A stretch of DNA of 64,000 bases from Actimicrobium antarcticum (GCF_039536745.1 NZ_BAAAZE010000003.1:157870-221869); one strand, 5' to 3'; counted from the stretch's first letter, positions 8,089-17,851 are shown. Notes: generated by a model not told the origin, from the letters alone. Program-made: numbers and translations.

Positions 8089-9336
8089 CTATTTTTCCAG
8101 GTTGGCAGCGACCGGATTGTCACGCGAGTACACCGGCGCGGCCAGGAAATCCTTGCGGCTGTAGGTCCAGAATTGCGAGACATCGGGATACGTCTTGATG
8201 ATGCTGTTGACCAGCTTGCCGTCCTTGCGCTCGACCTTGCGGATATAGACATTCATGATCGGATTGCCCAGCGCATCGAGCTTGAGCAGGCCGCGCGGAT
8301 CGCCCGCCACCTGCACATTGCGCAACGCCGCCATGAAGGCCGGTTTGTCTTCGATCTTGCCACTGACGGTTTTCAGGGCTTGCTCGAGGATCAGACCGGC
8401 ACTGTAGGCACCGAGCGCGTAGTAACCCGGGTCCTGCTTGTATTCGCGGTTCATGCCCTGCACGAAATGCTTGTTGGCCGGATTGTCGATGGTGGCGGCG
8501 TACCAGCCTGCCGAAATCACGCCGAGCGCTTCATCGCCCATCGATTTCAGGATGCCTTCGTCGACGGCAGTCATCGACGCCAGCAGCGGGATCTTGCCCT
8601 TGAGGCCGTACTCGTTGTACTGCTTGATGAATTTCAGTCCGTTGCCACCGGCAAAGCTGACGAAGACCGCATCGACCTTGGGATTGATCTGGCCGATGTA
8701 GGTGCCGTAGTCCGCCACGTTCAATGGCGACCAGAGTTTCTGCACGATCTTGCCGCCGTTTTCCTCGAAGGTGCGCTGGAAGCCTGCCACGCTTTCATGC
8801 CCGAATGAAAAGTCGTCGCCGATGATGGCAATGCGCTTGTACTTCAGTTCGCGCGCCGCGTATTCGCCAAATGGCTGGGTCGGCTGGGCCGAGGTGCCGA
8901 CGGCGCGCACGAACCACGGATTGGGCTTGCGCTGAGTCAGGTCTTCGGCCGCGGCCGACGGCGAGATCACCGGGATCTGCGCCTTGCGGATGTAGTCGTC
9001 GACCGCCAGTGCCTCGAAGGCAGCGAGCGGACCGATGATCACCTGCACATTATTTTTTTCGACCAGTTCCTGCATCTTGGTCTTCGTGATCGCCGGCTGG
9101 CCGGCACTGTCGGCAACGAACAGTTCGACCTTGCGGCCGGCAATCATGTTGTTGCGCTCTTTCAGGAACAGTTGCAAGCCGTCTTCCATCTGCTTGCCGC
9201 CGGCTGCCAGCGCGCCGGATTTGACGGTGAGGAAGCCGACCCGGATCGGGTCTGCCGCAGCGGATTGGGCCGGACCGGTAAAAAGGGCAGCGACGGTAGT
9301 CGTGACTGCGGCGAGGGTCAGGATTTTGTTCAGCAT
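8089..9336 (-). CDS. Periplasmic substrate-binding protein of the Liv-type importer
   Basis: A 415-residue binding protein with a signal peptide (MLNKILTLAAVTTTVAALFTGPAQSAAA) followed by DPIRVGFLTVKSGALAAGGKQMEDG, the start of the type 1 periplasmic binding fold (Peripla_BP_6). Such proteins bind leucine-type amino acids but also benzoate-like and other small anions, and the neighbouring catabolic genes favour the latter. First cistron of the importer, transcribed from the intergenic region shared with the divergent GntR gene. Confidence 0.9.
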   Translation of the reverse strand: MLNKILTLAAVTTTVAALFTGPAQSAAADPIRVGFLTVKSGALAAGGKQMEDGLQLFLKERNNMIAGRKVELFVADSAGQPAITKTKMQELVEKNNVQVIIGPLAAFEALAVDDYIRKAQIPVISPSAAAEDLTQRKPNPWFVRAVGTSAQPTQPFGEYAARELKYKRIAIIGDDFSFGHESVAGFQRTFEENGGKIVQKLWSPLNVADYGTYIGQINPKVDAVFVSFAGGNGLKFIKQYNEYGLKGKIPLLASMTAVDEGILKSMGDEALGVISAGWYAATIDNPANKHFVQGMNREYKQDPGYYALGAYSAGLILEQALKTVSGKIEDKPAFMAALRNVQVAGDPRGLLKLDALGNPIMNVYIRKVERKDGKLVNSIIKTYPDVSQFWTYSRKDFLAAPVYSRDNPVAANLEK

Positions 9337-9422
9337 GACGTGTCTCCTTGATTGATTTCCATCAAATATTTTTTGACCGGGCTTCTTTTTAGCGACTTTG
9401 CAGTGCGTCTTTCGCCTCTCTT

Positions 9423-9432
9423 TAATATATTA
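9423..9432. promoter_or_regulatory. AT-rich palindrome in the divergent promoter region
   Basis: TAATATATTA is a perfect 10-bp palindrome in the 249-bp AT-rich gap between the divergent livJ-like and gntR genes. It could be part of a promoter -10 region or a regulator site; sequence alone cannot tell. Confidence 0.25.
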
Positions 9433-9543
9433 CCAAATAAAAAAAGATGGTCGCTTATTATTTTATTCAGGTAGTTTTCGGCAGCCAGACGCCGTTTCTT
9501 GGATGGTGCGATGCGCAATTGATGGTGTTTGCGCTTTTTCGTG

Positions 9544-9554
9544 ATGTATTACAT
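9544..9554. promoter_or_regulatory. Candidate GntR operator ATGTATTACAT
   Basis: An 11-bp palindrome (ATGTA-T-TACAT) 31 bases before the GntR start. It matches the GTnnnAC core seen in operators of FadR-type (FCD) GntR proteins, and local autoregulation is common in this family. Confidence 0.45.
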
Positions 9555-9585
9555 AATCCAGAAAAGCAAACTCCTGATATTTCAA

Positions 9586-10275
9586 ATGCCGACCATTACC
9601 TTGCCAGCCAGTCCTCTCCAGAACACGGGCACGCCGCTCCTGCGGGAGTCGGCCTACGCGCAATTGCGGGCCGACATCCTGAGTTGCGAACTGCCACCGG
9701 GCGCCGAAATCCGCGAAGCCGAACTGGCTGCGCGCTTTCAGGTCAGCAAGTCACCGGTGCGTGATGCGCTGATGCGGCTCGAACGCGAAGGCCTGGTCAT
9801 TTCGACACCGCGCCAGGGTTATCGGGTTGCGCCGATTTCGGTCACCGACGTGCAGGACATGTTCCACCTGCGCGCCGCCCTTGAACGGGCCTGCATGGAA
9901 CGCATCGTGCGCAATGCCAGCGATGCGCAACTGCAGGCGCTGGAGTCGTTTCGCCAGTTCGATCCGGCACAGTGGAGCGATGGTTTTGTCGGCTACAACC
10001 GCAGTTTCCATCACACGCTGGCGGCGCTGGGCGGCAACCTGCGCATGCAAAATCACCTGATCGATCTGATCGACCAGATGGAACGCGCGGTACGGGTCAG
10101 TGTCAGCAATGTCAAAAAAGGAAATCCCGAATCACTGGTCGACGAGCATTGCCAGCTCATCGATGCGCTGCAGCAGCGCAAGACCAAACGCGCCGAGCGC
10201 GCCGCCGAACAGCATATTTCTGCCGCCGCGAAACGCGTCAATGACGCCATTTCGCGGTTTGCCATCGTCAATTAG
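9586..10275 (+). CDS. GntR family transcriptional regulator, FCD type
   Basis: A 229-residue regulator with an N-terminal winged helix (YAQLRADILSCELPPG, then AELAARFQVSKSPVRDAL as recognition region and EGLVISTPRQGYRVAP as wing) and an all-helical FCD ligand-binding domain with metal-site candidates (DMFHLRAALE, RSFHHTLA, DEHCQLIDAL). FCD regulators usually respond to a pathway acid. The start at 9586 is preferred because the 19 upstream in-frame residues are atypical, though no clear ribosome-binding site precedes it. First gene of a plus-strand operon with an aldehyde dehydrogenase, and divergent from the importer. Confidence 0.88.
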   Translation: MPTITLPASPLQNTGTPLLRESAYAQLRADILSCELPPGAEIREAELAARFQVSKSPVRDALMRLEREGLVISTPRQGYRVAPISVTDVQDMFHLRAALERACMERIVRNASDAQLQALESFRQFDPAQWSDGFVGYNRSFHHTLAALGGNLRMQNHLIDLIDQMERAVRVSVSNVKKGNPESLVDEHCQLIDALQQRKTKRAERAAEQHISAAAKRVNDAISRFAIVN

Positions 10276-10306
10276 TCCATCGCGTTTTCAATCAAGGGGA
10301 AGTCAG

Positions 10307-11836
10307 ATGTCCAGCGTTTTGAATACCAGTAACGGCGTGCCGGTCCACGGCCTGTTCATCGACGGCCACGCAGTCGCCGCCACCCGTGCCGACCTGCTCG
10401 ACGTGATCAATCCGGCGACCGGCGTGCTGCTGGCGCAGATCAGCCATGCCAGCGATGCCGATGTCGACCGGGCGGTACAAAGTGCCGCAACCGCATTCGA
10501 GAGCGCCGAATGGAGCACGATGTCCAACCGCACCCGCGCCAAACTGGTCAACAAGCTGGCCGATGTGTTCGAAGCCAACCTCGAAGAAATTTATCATCTC
10601 GAAACCCTCAACAACGGCCGCTCGCTCAACGAAACCCGTGCCCAGGTGTCACGCCTGCCGGACTTCCTGCGCTACAACGCCGGCCTGGCGATCGCGCGAC
10701 GCGATTCGGTCATCCCGGTCGATGGCAATTACCTTAATTACACGCTGCGCACGCCGATCGGCGTGGTCGGCAATTCGACCCCGTTCAACCATCCGCTGAT
10801 GATCATGATGAAAAGCCTGGCACCCACGCTGGCGTCAGGCTGCACCACAGTCGTCAAACCCTCCGAATACACCCCGCTGACCACGCTGCGCCTGGCCGCG
10901 CTGTTCGTCGAAGCCGGCCTGCCGCCGGGGGTGTTCAATGTCATCACCGGCCTTGGCCCGACCAGCGGCAAGGCGCTGTCGGAACATCGCGGCCTGGCGA
11001 AATGGGTGCTCACTGGCGGCACCGAAGCCGGCCGCATTACCGGTGCACTGGCAGGTGCCAATTTTGCGCACCAGACGCTGGAACTGGGCGGCAAGACGCC
11101 GGTGCTGGTGTTTGATGATTTCGATGTCGACCAGGCGGTCAATTACGCGGCGTTCGGTGCCTTCATCGGTGCCGGCCAGACCTGCATCTGCGGCAGCCGC
11201 CAGATCGTCCAGGAAAAAGTGTATGACGAATTCGTTGAGAAGCTCGCCGCCAAGGCCAAGTCGATCCGCATCGGCAATCCGATCGATCCGATGATCCAGC
11301 TCGGACCGGTGGTATCGGCACGCCAGCAGCAACGGGTACTGAACTACATCCGCATCGGCCTCGAAGAAGACGGCGCACGGCTGGTCGCCGGTGGCCGCAT
11401 TCCGGCCGATCCGGCGCTGGCCAACGGCTTTTTTGTCGAGCCAACCGTGTTTGCCGATGTCACTGCCGACATGCGCATCTTCCAGGAAGAAGTGTTCGGT
11501 CCGTTTGTCTCGGTCACCAAGTTTGGCACCGAGGCCGAAGGCATTGCACTGGCCAACAATTCACCGTTCGGATTGGCCGGCGCGATCCGCACCAATGACA
11601 TCACGCGCGCCCATCGGGTCGCGGCGCGGCTGAAATGCGGCATCGTCTGGATCAACGACCATCACCGGCTCGACCCGGCCTCGCCCTGGGGCGGCGTCAA
11701 GGATTCAGGCATCGGCCGGGAATGCGGCACCGAATCGTTCGACCAGCATTTCGAGACCAAGAGCGTGATGGTGCGGCTCGATGACGCGCCGTTCGACTGG
11801 TACAAGGACACGGCAGCCCAGCCGCGTCTGAACTGA
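10307..11836 (+). CDS. NAD(P)-dependent aldehyde dehydrogenase
   Basis: A 509-residue class-3-fold aldehyde dehydrogenase that oxidises an aldehyde to the acid. Lys184 (VVKPSEYTP) binds cofactor, Glu259 (LELGGKTP) is the general base and Cys293 (GQTCICGS) is the catalytic thiol. The usual PWNFP reads PFNHP (near residue 159), a change in the substrate/cofactor channel. Start ATG at 10307 has AAGGGGA six bases upstream, 31 bases after the gntR stop. Probably handles the semialdehyde formed in this pathway; the true substrate is unknown. Confidence 0.9.
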   Translation: MSSVLNTSNGVPVHGLFIDGHAVAATRADLLDVINPATGVLLAQISHASDADVDRAVQSAATAFESAEWSTMSNRTRAKLVNKLADVFEANLEEIYHLETLNNGRSLNETRAQVSRLPDFLRYNAGLAIARRDSVIPVDGNYLNYTLRTPIGVVGNSTPFNHPLMIMMKSLAPTLASGCTTVVKPSEYTPLTTLRLAALFVEAGLPPGVFNVITGLGPTSGKALSEHRGLAKWVLTGGTEAGRITGALAGANFAHQTLELGGKTPVLVFDDFDVDQAVNYAAFGAFIGAGQTCICGSRQIVQEKVYDEFVEKLAAKAKSIRIGNPIDPMIQLGPVVSARQQQRVLNYIRIGLEEDGARLVAGGRIPADPALANGFFVEPTVFADVTADMRIFQEEVFGPFVSVTKFGTEAEGIALANNSPFGLAGAIRTNDITRAHRVAARLKCGIVWINDHHRLDPASPWGGVKDSGIGRECGTESFDQHFETKSVMVRLDDAPFDWYKDTAAQPRLN

Positions 11837-11865
11837 ATTTTTTACACCTGACACGAAAGATCCTC

Positions 11866-12684
11866 ATGCATACAGCACTCAGCTCGGAATTCGGCCCGAT
11901 TGCGGTCACCGTCAAGGTGGGCGAACACAAGGTCGGCGCGCGCATCGGCGGCGCCGGCGCGCCGATCATTCTGTTCCATTCGCTGCTGGCCGATAGCTCC
12001 AGTTTTGATCCGCTGGCCCGGTTGCTGGCGGCGACCAACCGGGTCGTCGTCCTCGACCTGCCCGGCTTTGGTCACTCGGACCGCGTCGATGGAGGGCTGG
12101 AGGCAGTGGCGGACCGGCTGGCAGCGGCAATCCGCGAATTCAATTACACCCAGGCACCGATCTTTCTCGGCAATGGCTATGGTGGTTTTGTGGCGCTGCT
12201 GACAGCGATCCGTCATCCCGATCTGGCCGGCAAACTGGTGCTGGCCGATTGCGGCGCCGCGTTTTCGGACGCAGGCCGGGCGGCCTTCAAGGGCATGTCG
12301 GCAGGTGCGGCAGCCAACGGGCTGACAGCCATTGCGGATGTGGCAATGCGACGGCTGTTTTCGCTGGATTTCCAGGCCGCCAATCCGGCGCTGGTGGCAC
12401 AGCGGCGCGAGCGCTTCCTGGCGGTCGATCCCCAGACTTTCCACGATGCCTGCGCCGCCTTGTCGACGCTGGACTTGCGCGCCGATTTGGCCGTGGTGAC
12501 CGTGCCGACGCTGGTGCTGGTTGGCGAACACGACGAGGCCACGCCGCCGCCGATGTCCGTTGAACTGGCGGCCGGTCTGCCCAATGCGACGCTGACGATC
12601 CTGCCCGGCTGCGCGCACGTGCCGCAGTTGCAGCAGCCGGAGCAGTTCATGGCCGCGATCGCTGCTTTTATCGCTCAGTCTTGA
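11866..12684 (+). CDS. Alpha/beta-hydrolase fold protein lacking the nucleophile serine
   Basis: 272 residues, with the overall pattern of 3-oxoadipate enol-lactonase-like hydrolases: LFHSLLADSSSFDP at the oxyanion region, VVVLDLPGFGHSD near residue 61, acid Asp223 (VGEHDEATP) and His251 (GCAHVP). The nucleophile elbow that should read G-x-S-x-G is GNGYGG, with glycine at position 104. The DNA (CTCGGCAATGGCTATGGT) shows this clearly. It may be a non-hydrolytic member, use another mechanism, or be inactive. Last gene of the gntR-aldehyde dehydrogenase operon, 29 bases behind it. Confidence 0.85.
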   Translation: MHTALSSEFGPIAVTVKVGEHKVGARIGGAGAPIILFHSLLADSSSFDPLARLLAATNRVVVLDLPGFGHSDRVDGGLEAVADRLAAAIREFNYTQAPIFLGNGYGGFVALLTAIRHPDLAGKLVLADCGAAFSDAGRAAFKGMSAGAAANGLTAIADVAMRRLFSLDFQAANPALVAQRRERFLAVDPQTFHDACAALSTLDLRADLAVVTVPTLVLVGEHDEATPPPMSVELAAGLPNATLTILPGCAHVPQLQQPEQFMAAIAAFIAQS

Positions 12685-12720
12685 TGCGGCTCTGATGCAG
12701 GCCGGATAAAAGCCTGAACG

Positions 12721-13776
12721 TTACTGCCCCCACAGCTCGCCGTTGGGGCCGGTGCGCGGCGCGGCTACGCCAAAATGGGTGTAGGCCAGCGGCGTCGCAA
12801 TCCGGCCGCGCGGCGTGCGCTGCAAATACCCCTGCTGGATCAGGTAGGGTTCCAGCACATCCTCGATGGTCTCGCGCTCTTCGCCGATCGCGGCAGCGAG
12901 GTTGTCGAGGCCGACCGGACCACCGCTGAACTTGAACAGCACTGCTTCAAGCAGCTTGCGGTCCATCAAATCAAACCCGACCGGATCGACGTCCAGCATC
13001 ACCAGCGCGGCATCGGCGGTGGCCTTGGTGATGTCGCCATTGGATTTGACCTCGGCGTAATCGCGCACACGCCGCAGCAGCCGGTTGGCGATACGTGGTG
13101 TGCCGCGACTGCGCTTGGCAATTTCGAATGCGCCTTCCGGATCGATCGGGGCATTGAGTAACGAGGCGCTGCGGGTGACGATGCGCGCCAGTTCGGTGGC
13201 GCTGTAAAACTCCAGCCGGGCGACGATGCCGAAGCGGTCGCGCAGCGGATTGGTCAGCATGCCGGCGCGGGTAGTGGCGCCGACCAGCGTAAACGGTTGC
13301 AAATCCAGCCGCACAGAGCGCGCCGCCGGACCTTCGCCGATCATGATGTCGATCTGGTAATCCTCCAGCGCGGGATACAGGATTTCTTCGACCACCGGTG
13401 ACAGGCGATGTATCTCGTCGATGAACAGCACGTCGTTAGCTTCGAGGTTGGTCAGCAAGGCGGCCAGGTCGCCGGCGCGTTCCAGCACCGGGCCGGAAGT
13501 CTGGCGCAGATTGACACCCATTTCGCGCGCGATGATGTGCGCCAGCGTGGTCTTGCCGAGACCCGGCGGGCCGAACAGCAAGGTGTGGTCGAGCGCCTCG
13601 CGACGCTGTTTGGCGGCGGTAATGAAGATGCTGAGCTGGTCGCGGATCTTTTCCTGACCGACGTATTCGTCGAGCTGTTTTGGCCGCAAGGCGCGTTCGA
13701 TGGCTTCTTCGTTGGGCGACGACGGGGTCGGCGCCGTGATGCGTTGTTCGGTGAAATTATCGGTCTGGATGCTCAT
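12721..13776 (-). CDS. ruvB: Holliday junction branch-migration ATPase RuvB
   Basis: A 351-residue AAA+ motor that, with RuvA, drives branch migration of Holliday junctions. Walker A is GPPGLGKTT (residues 69-77), Walker B is LFIDEIH (117-123), sensor 1 is VGATTRAG, and the arginine finger region is LRDRFGIVARLEFY. A C-terminal winged helix (GYLQRTPRGRIAT) closes it. Start ATG has AAAGGA upstream. It follows ruvA by six bases in the same transcript. Confidence 0.97.
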   Translation of the reverse strand: MSIQTDNFTEQRITAPTPSSPNEEAIERALRPKQLDEYVGQEKIRDQLSIFITAAKQRREALDHTLLFGPPGLGKTTLAHIIAREMGVNLRQTSGPVLERAGDLAALLTNLEANDVLFIDEIHRLSPVVEEILYPALEDYQIDIMIGEGPAARSVRLDLQPFTLVGATTRAGMLTNPLRDRFGIVARLEFYSATELARIVTRSASLLNAPIDPEGAFEIAKRSRGTPRIANRLLRRVRDYAEVKSNGDITKATADAALVMLDVDPVGFDLMDRKLLEAVLFKFSGGPVGLDNLAAAIGEERETIEDVLEPYLIQQGYLQRTPRGRIATPLAYTHFGVAAPRTGPNGELWGQ

Positions 13777-13782
13777 GCGCCA

Positions 13783-14361
13783 TTATCCTTTCGAGAGCGC
13801 TTTGAGCGCCAGCTTGATGCCGTCTGACACGCCACTGCCGGGCGGCACCTGCTTCATGGCCAGCACGGCTTCCTTGTCGGAATAGCCGAGCGCGACCAGC
13901 GCATTAAGGATGTCGGCACTGGCATCCGAGCGCACCACGCCGCCAATGGCCCCGAGGTCGGCGCCAAGTTTGCCTTTCAGTTCGAGCAGCAGGCGCTCGG
14001 CGGTTTTCTTGCCCACGCCGGGGACTTTGACCAGACGGCCGGTTTCCTGCAACGTGATCGCCTGCGACAGTTCGGCTACCGACATGCCCGACAGAATCGC
14101 CAGCGCCATGCGCGGCCCGACACCCGAAATCTTGATCAACTGGCGGAACACCGTGCGCTCCTCGGCGGTACCGAAACCGAACAGCAAATGCGCGTCTTCC
14201 CGCACGATCTGCTGGGTCAGCAAGGTGACTTTTTCGCCCAGTGCAGGCAGGTTGTAAAAGGTACCCATCGAGACGTCGACTTCGTAGCCGACGCCGTGGC
14301 AGTCGACCAGTAATTGCGGCGGATTTTTTTCGAGGAGAGTTCCGGAGAGACGACCGATCAT
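13783..14361 (-). CDS. ruvA: Holliday junction-binding protein RuvA
   Basis: A 192-residue protein; the tetramer holds the four-way junction for RuvB. Domain I begins MIGRLSGTLLEK, followed by two helix-hairpin-helix motifs (LIKISGVGPRMALAIL and LVKVPGVGKKTAERLL) and the C-terminal domain III (ILNALVALGYSDKEA) that contacts RuvB. Normally it follows ruvC closely, but here a 1.37-kb repeat-rich segment lies between them. No strong ribosome-binding site is visible before the start. Confidence 0.96.
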   Translation of the reverse strand: MIGRLSGTLLEKNPPQLLVDCHGVGYEVDVSMGTFYNLPALGEKVTLLTQQIVREDAHLLFGFGTAEERTVFRQLIKISGVGPRMALAILSGMSVAELSQAITLQETGRLVKVPGVGKKTAERLLLELKGKLGADLGAIGGVVRSDASADILNALVALGYSDKEAVLAMKQVPPGSGVSDGIKLALKALSKG

Positions 14362-14502
14362 GGGGGATTGGGAGATGAGTGGGGATAACGTGATGATACA
14401 GGGTGCGGAGGCGCTGATGGACTTGCCGTCACCTGCGGATGGTTTGATTCAACGTTGGGGAAACTGATTTTTGTTACTACAATTTGCCATAGGTACATCG
14501 GA

Positions 14503-14640
14503 TTGGGCTGCGAAGCCCAACATGCGTCAAGTTGCTTTCCGGGTCGCCACGGCGCGCGGTCTGCGGTGGCTAAAACGGGTTGCGCTCCGTTGATGCAAGC
14601 CGGGTGCGACCCGGCAGCCGGTCACTTCTTTTTGCTTCGC
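14503..14640 (+). repeat. Direct repeat copy 1 (138 bp)
   Basis: Opens with the hairpin TTGGGCTGCGAAGCCCAA and ends CACTTCTTTTTGCTTCGC. About 80-85% identical by eye to the copy starting at 14648. Confidence 0.85.
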
Positions 14641-14647
14641 TGTATTG

Positions 14648-14785
14648 TTGGGCGGCGAAGCCCAACATACATCAAGCTGCCTTCTAGGTCGCCACGGCGT
14701 GCGGTCGTCGGTAGCTAAAACGGGTTGCGCTCCGTTGATGCAAACCGGGGGCGGCCCGGCAGCCGGTCACTTCTTTTTGCTTCGC
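14648..14785 (+). repeat. Direct repeat copy 2 (138 bp)
   Basis: Second copy with a 145-bp period. It opens TTGGGCGGCGAAGCCCAA and ends at TTTGCTTCGC, then continues into the segment that is mirrored on the far side of the loop. Confidence 0.85.
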
Positions 14786-15018
14786 CAAAAAGCAGTAACC
14801 AAGAAAAAGGCGACCGCAGACCGCTGCCCTGCGGGTTCCCAAAAACCGGGTACGGCAAGAGGGAAGCCCGCAAACTCGCTACCCTTGCAGGGCGCAGATC
14901 CGCTTGCAAGCGGATCCCGTTCCGCAGGCGGATCGCATGCGATCCGAAACCCCTGCTACACCTCATACAGTGCGTGCTTCTGATCCTCTTACCGTACCCG
15001 GTTTTTGGCAGCGATCTT

Positions 15019-15094
15019 TTTATGCGGAATTCAAGGTCAAGACCAAGCCCAGCCTTGGAGATTGAACGATGGCCAGGCTCGCTTTGCGCGAGAA
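15019..15094 (+). repeat. Inner inverted repeat, left arm
   Basis: Begins TTATGCGGAATTCAAGGTCA and ends CTCGCTTTGCGCGAGAAA. It pairs with 15225-15302 at roughly 85-90% identity and encloses a 130-nt loop. Confidence 0.88.
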
Positions 15095-15124
15095 AAATTC
15101 CTCGTCGTGATCGACATCGACTTC

Positions 15125-15202
15125 CAAACCAACGTCAAAATCAACGTAAAAACCAACGTCAAAACTAACGTCAAATCCAACGTCAAAACCAAAACCAAAA
15201 CC
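15125..15202 (+). repeat. 12-nt tandem repeat in the loop
   Basis: About six and a half copies of a unit close to AACGTCAAAACC, the last ones decayed to AAAACC repeats. Being a multiple of three, it leaves both strands open: it would read N-V-K-T repeats on the plus strand and G-F-D-V repeats on the minus strand. No start or ribosome-binding site supports translation. Confidence 0.9.
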
Positions 15203-15224
15203 TACAAGGCTTTTACAAGCCATC

Positions 15225-15302
15225 TTTCTCGCGCAAAGCGAGCCTGGCCATCAATCAATCATCAAGGCTGGGCTTGGTTTTGACGTTGAATTCCGCATAA
15301 AA
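15225..15302 (-). repeat. Inner inverted repeat, right arm
   Basis: Inverse of 15019-15094: opens TTTCTCGCGCAAAGCGAGCC and ends GAATTCCGCATAAAA. The match continues outward (CGCTGCCAAATACCG against the left CGGTTTTTGGCAGCG). Confidence 0.88.
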
Positions 15303-15456
15303 GGCCGCTGCCAAATACCGTGTCCGGGCAGGGGACAAGAGGGTCGCACTGTCTGAGCGTAGCGAGTTTGCGGCCCTCCCCCTGACCGGGCACGGTATTT
15401 GGGAACCCGCAGGGCAGCGGTCTAGCGGTCGCCTTTTTCTTGGTTACTTCATTTTG

Positions 15457-15608
15457 GCGAAGCAAAAAGAAGTGACCGGCTGCCGGGCCGCACCCGGCTT
15501 GCCTCCACGGAGCGCAACCGGTTTTAGCTACCGCAGACCGCAGCCCGCAACCCCCGCGTCGCCGCGACCCGCAAAGCAACCTGACGCATGTTGGGCTTCG
15601 CAGCCCAA
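15457..15608 (-). repeat. Inverted copy of the 138-bp direct repeat
   Basis: Reads GCGAAGCAAAAAGAAGTGACC inwards and closes with TTGGGCTTCGCAGCCCAA. It is the mirror of the two left-hand copies, with a few extra bases. Confidence 0.85.
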
Positions 15609-15732
15609 CCTACGACCCAAAGCCGCACTCCAACGGATGTAACCGTTGCACTTCGCAGAACCGGCCTGCGAAGCGGTTGCTATAAGCGAACGTTAGCGCC
15701 TTTGGGGTGAACCCTACGGACATACCGACCCA

Positions 15733-16275
15733 TCAGCCCACCAACCGCCCCTTGCGCACCCGCAACCCCTTCTTCGCCAGCCCCGGTGCCAGCGCACCGA
15801 GGATCGCCAGCACCTCGTGATTGTGTGCATGGCAGATCGCGACGCCGAGCGCGTCGGCGGCATCTGCGGTCGGCTTGCCCGACAACATCAACAACCGTTG
15901 CACCATATCCTGCACCTGTTCCTTTTGCGCCTTGCCCTGCCCGACCACGGCCTGCTTGACTTGCAATGCAGTGTATTCGGCCACCAGCAGATCCGCGCTG
16001 ACGAGCGCGCAAATTGCCGCACCGCGGGCCTGGCCTAGCAGCAGCGTGGATTGCGGATTGACGTTGACAAACACCTTTTCGATCGCCGAGCAATCGGGTC
16101 GATAGGTGGCAACGACTTCACCGACGCCGGCCAGGATGGTTTTCAGCCGTGCCGGCAAGTCGGTGTCGAGGGTCTTGATGGTGCCCGAGGCGATGTAGCT
16201 GAGCTTGTTGCCATGCTTCTCGATGACCCCGAAGCCGGTGATGCGCAGCCCCGGGTCGATGCCGAGAATTCTCAT
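15733..16275 (-). CDS. ruvC: Crossover junction endodeoxyribonuclease RuvC
   Basis: A 180-residue nuclease that resolves Holliday junctions by paired nicks. All four catalytic acids are in place at the same numbers as in E. coli: Asp7 (GIDPGL), Glu66 (SAIEKVF), Asp138 and Asp141 (TADAADALG). It follows purH by ten bases on the same strand, and is followed not by ruvA but by the inverted-repeat segment. Confidence 0.97.
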   Translation of the reverse strand: MRILGIDPGLRITGFGVIEKHGNKLSYIASGTIKTLDTDLPARLKTILAGVGEVVATYRPDCSAIEKVFVNVNPQSTLLLGQARGAAICALVSADLLVAEYTALQVKQAVVGQGKAQKEQVQDMVQRLLMLSGKPTADAADALGVAICHAHNHEVLAILGALAPGLAKKGLRVRKGRLVG

Positions 16276-16285
16276 GGGCGGGCAA

Positions 16286-17851
<1,566 letters not shown>

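Larger units (their letters stand above)
14503..15608. repeat. Nested ~1.1-kb imperfect inverted repeat
   Basis: The left end reads TTGGGCTGCGAAGCCCAA and the right end is its inverse, TTGGGCTTCGCAGCCCAA. Going inward the two sides continue to match in inverted orientation: GGCAGCCGGTCACTTCTTTT with its inverse near 15470, AGGCGACCGCAGACCGCTGC (14808 on) with its inverse near 15415-15434, and CCCGCAAACTCGCT (14868) with AGCGAGTTTGCGG (15361). It looks like a composite of dispersed intergenic repeats inserted head-to-head. No transposase is encoded. Confidence 0.85.
14362..15732. other. 1.37-kb gene-free segment between ruvC and ruvA
   Basis: No gene is supported here. The segment is almost entirely repeat: two direct copies on the left, an inverted copy on the right, a second nested inverted repeat, and a 12-nt tandem repeat at the centre. 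It interrupts what is usually a tight ruvC-ruvA-ruvB run, so ruvAB may need a promoter within or beyond it. Confidence 0.85.

Noticed and set aside
15005..15283. Small protein with N-V-K-T repeats
   Set aside because: It lies wholly inside the inverted repeat, has no ribosome-binding site, and the opposite strand is equally open.
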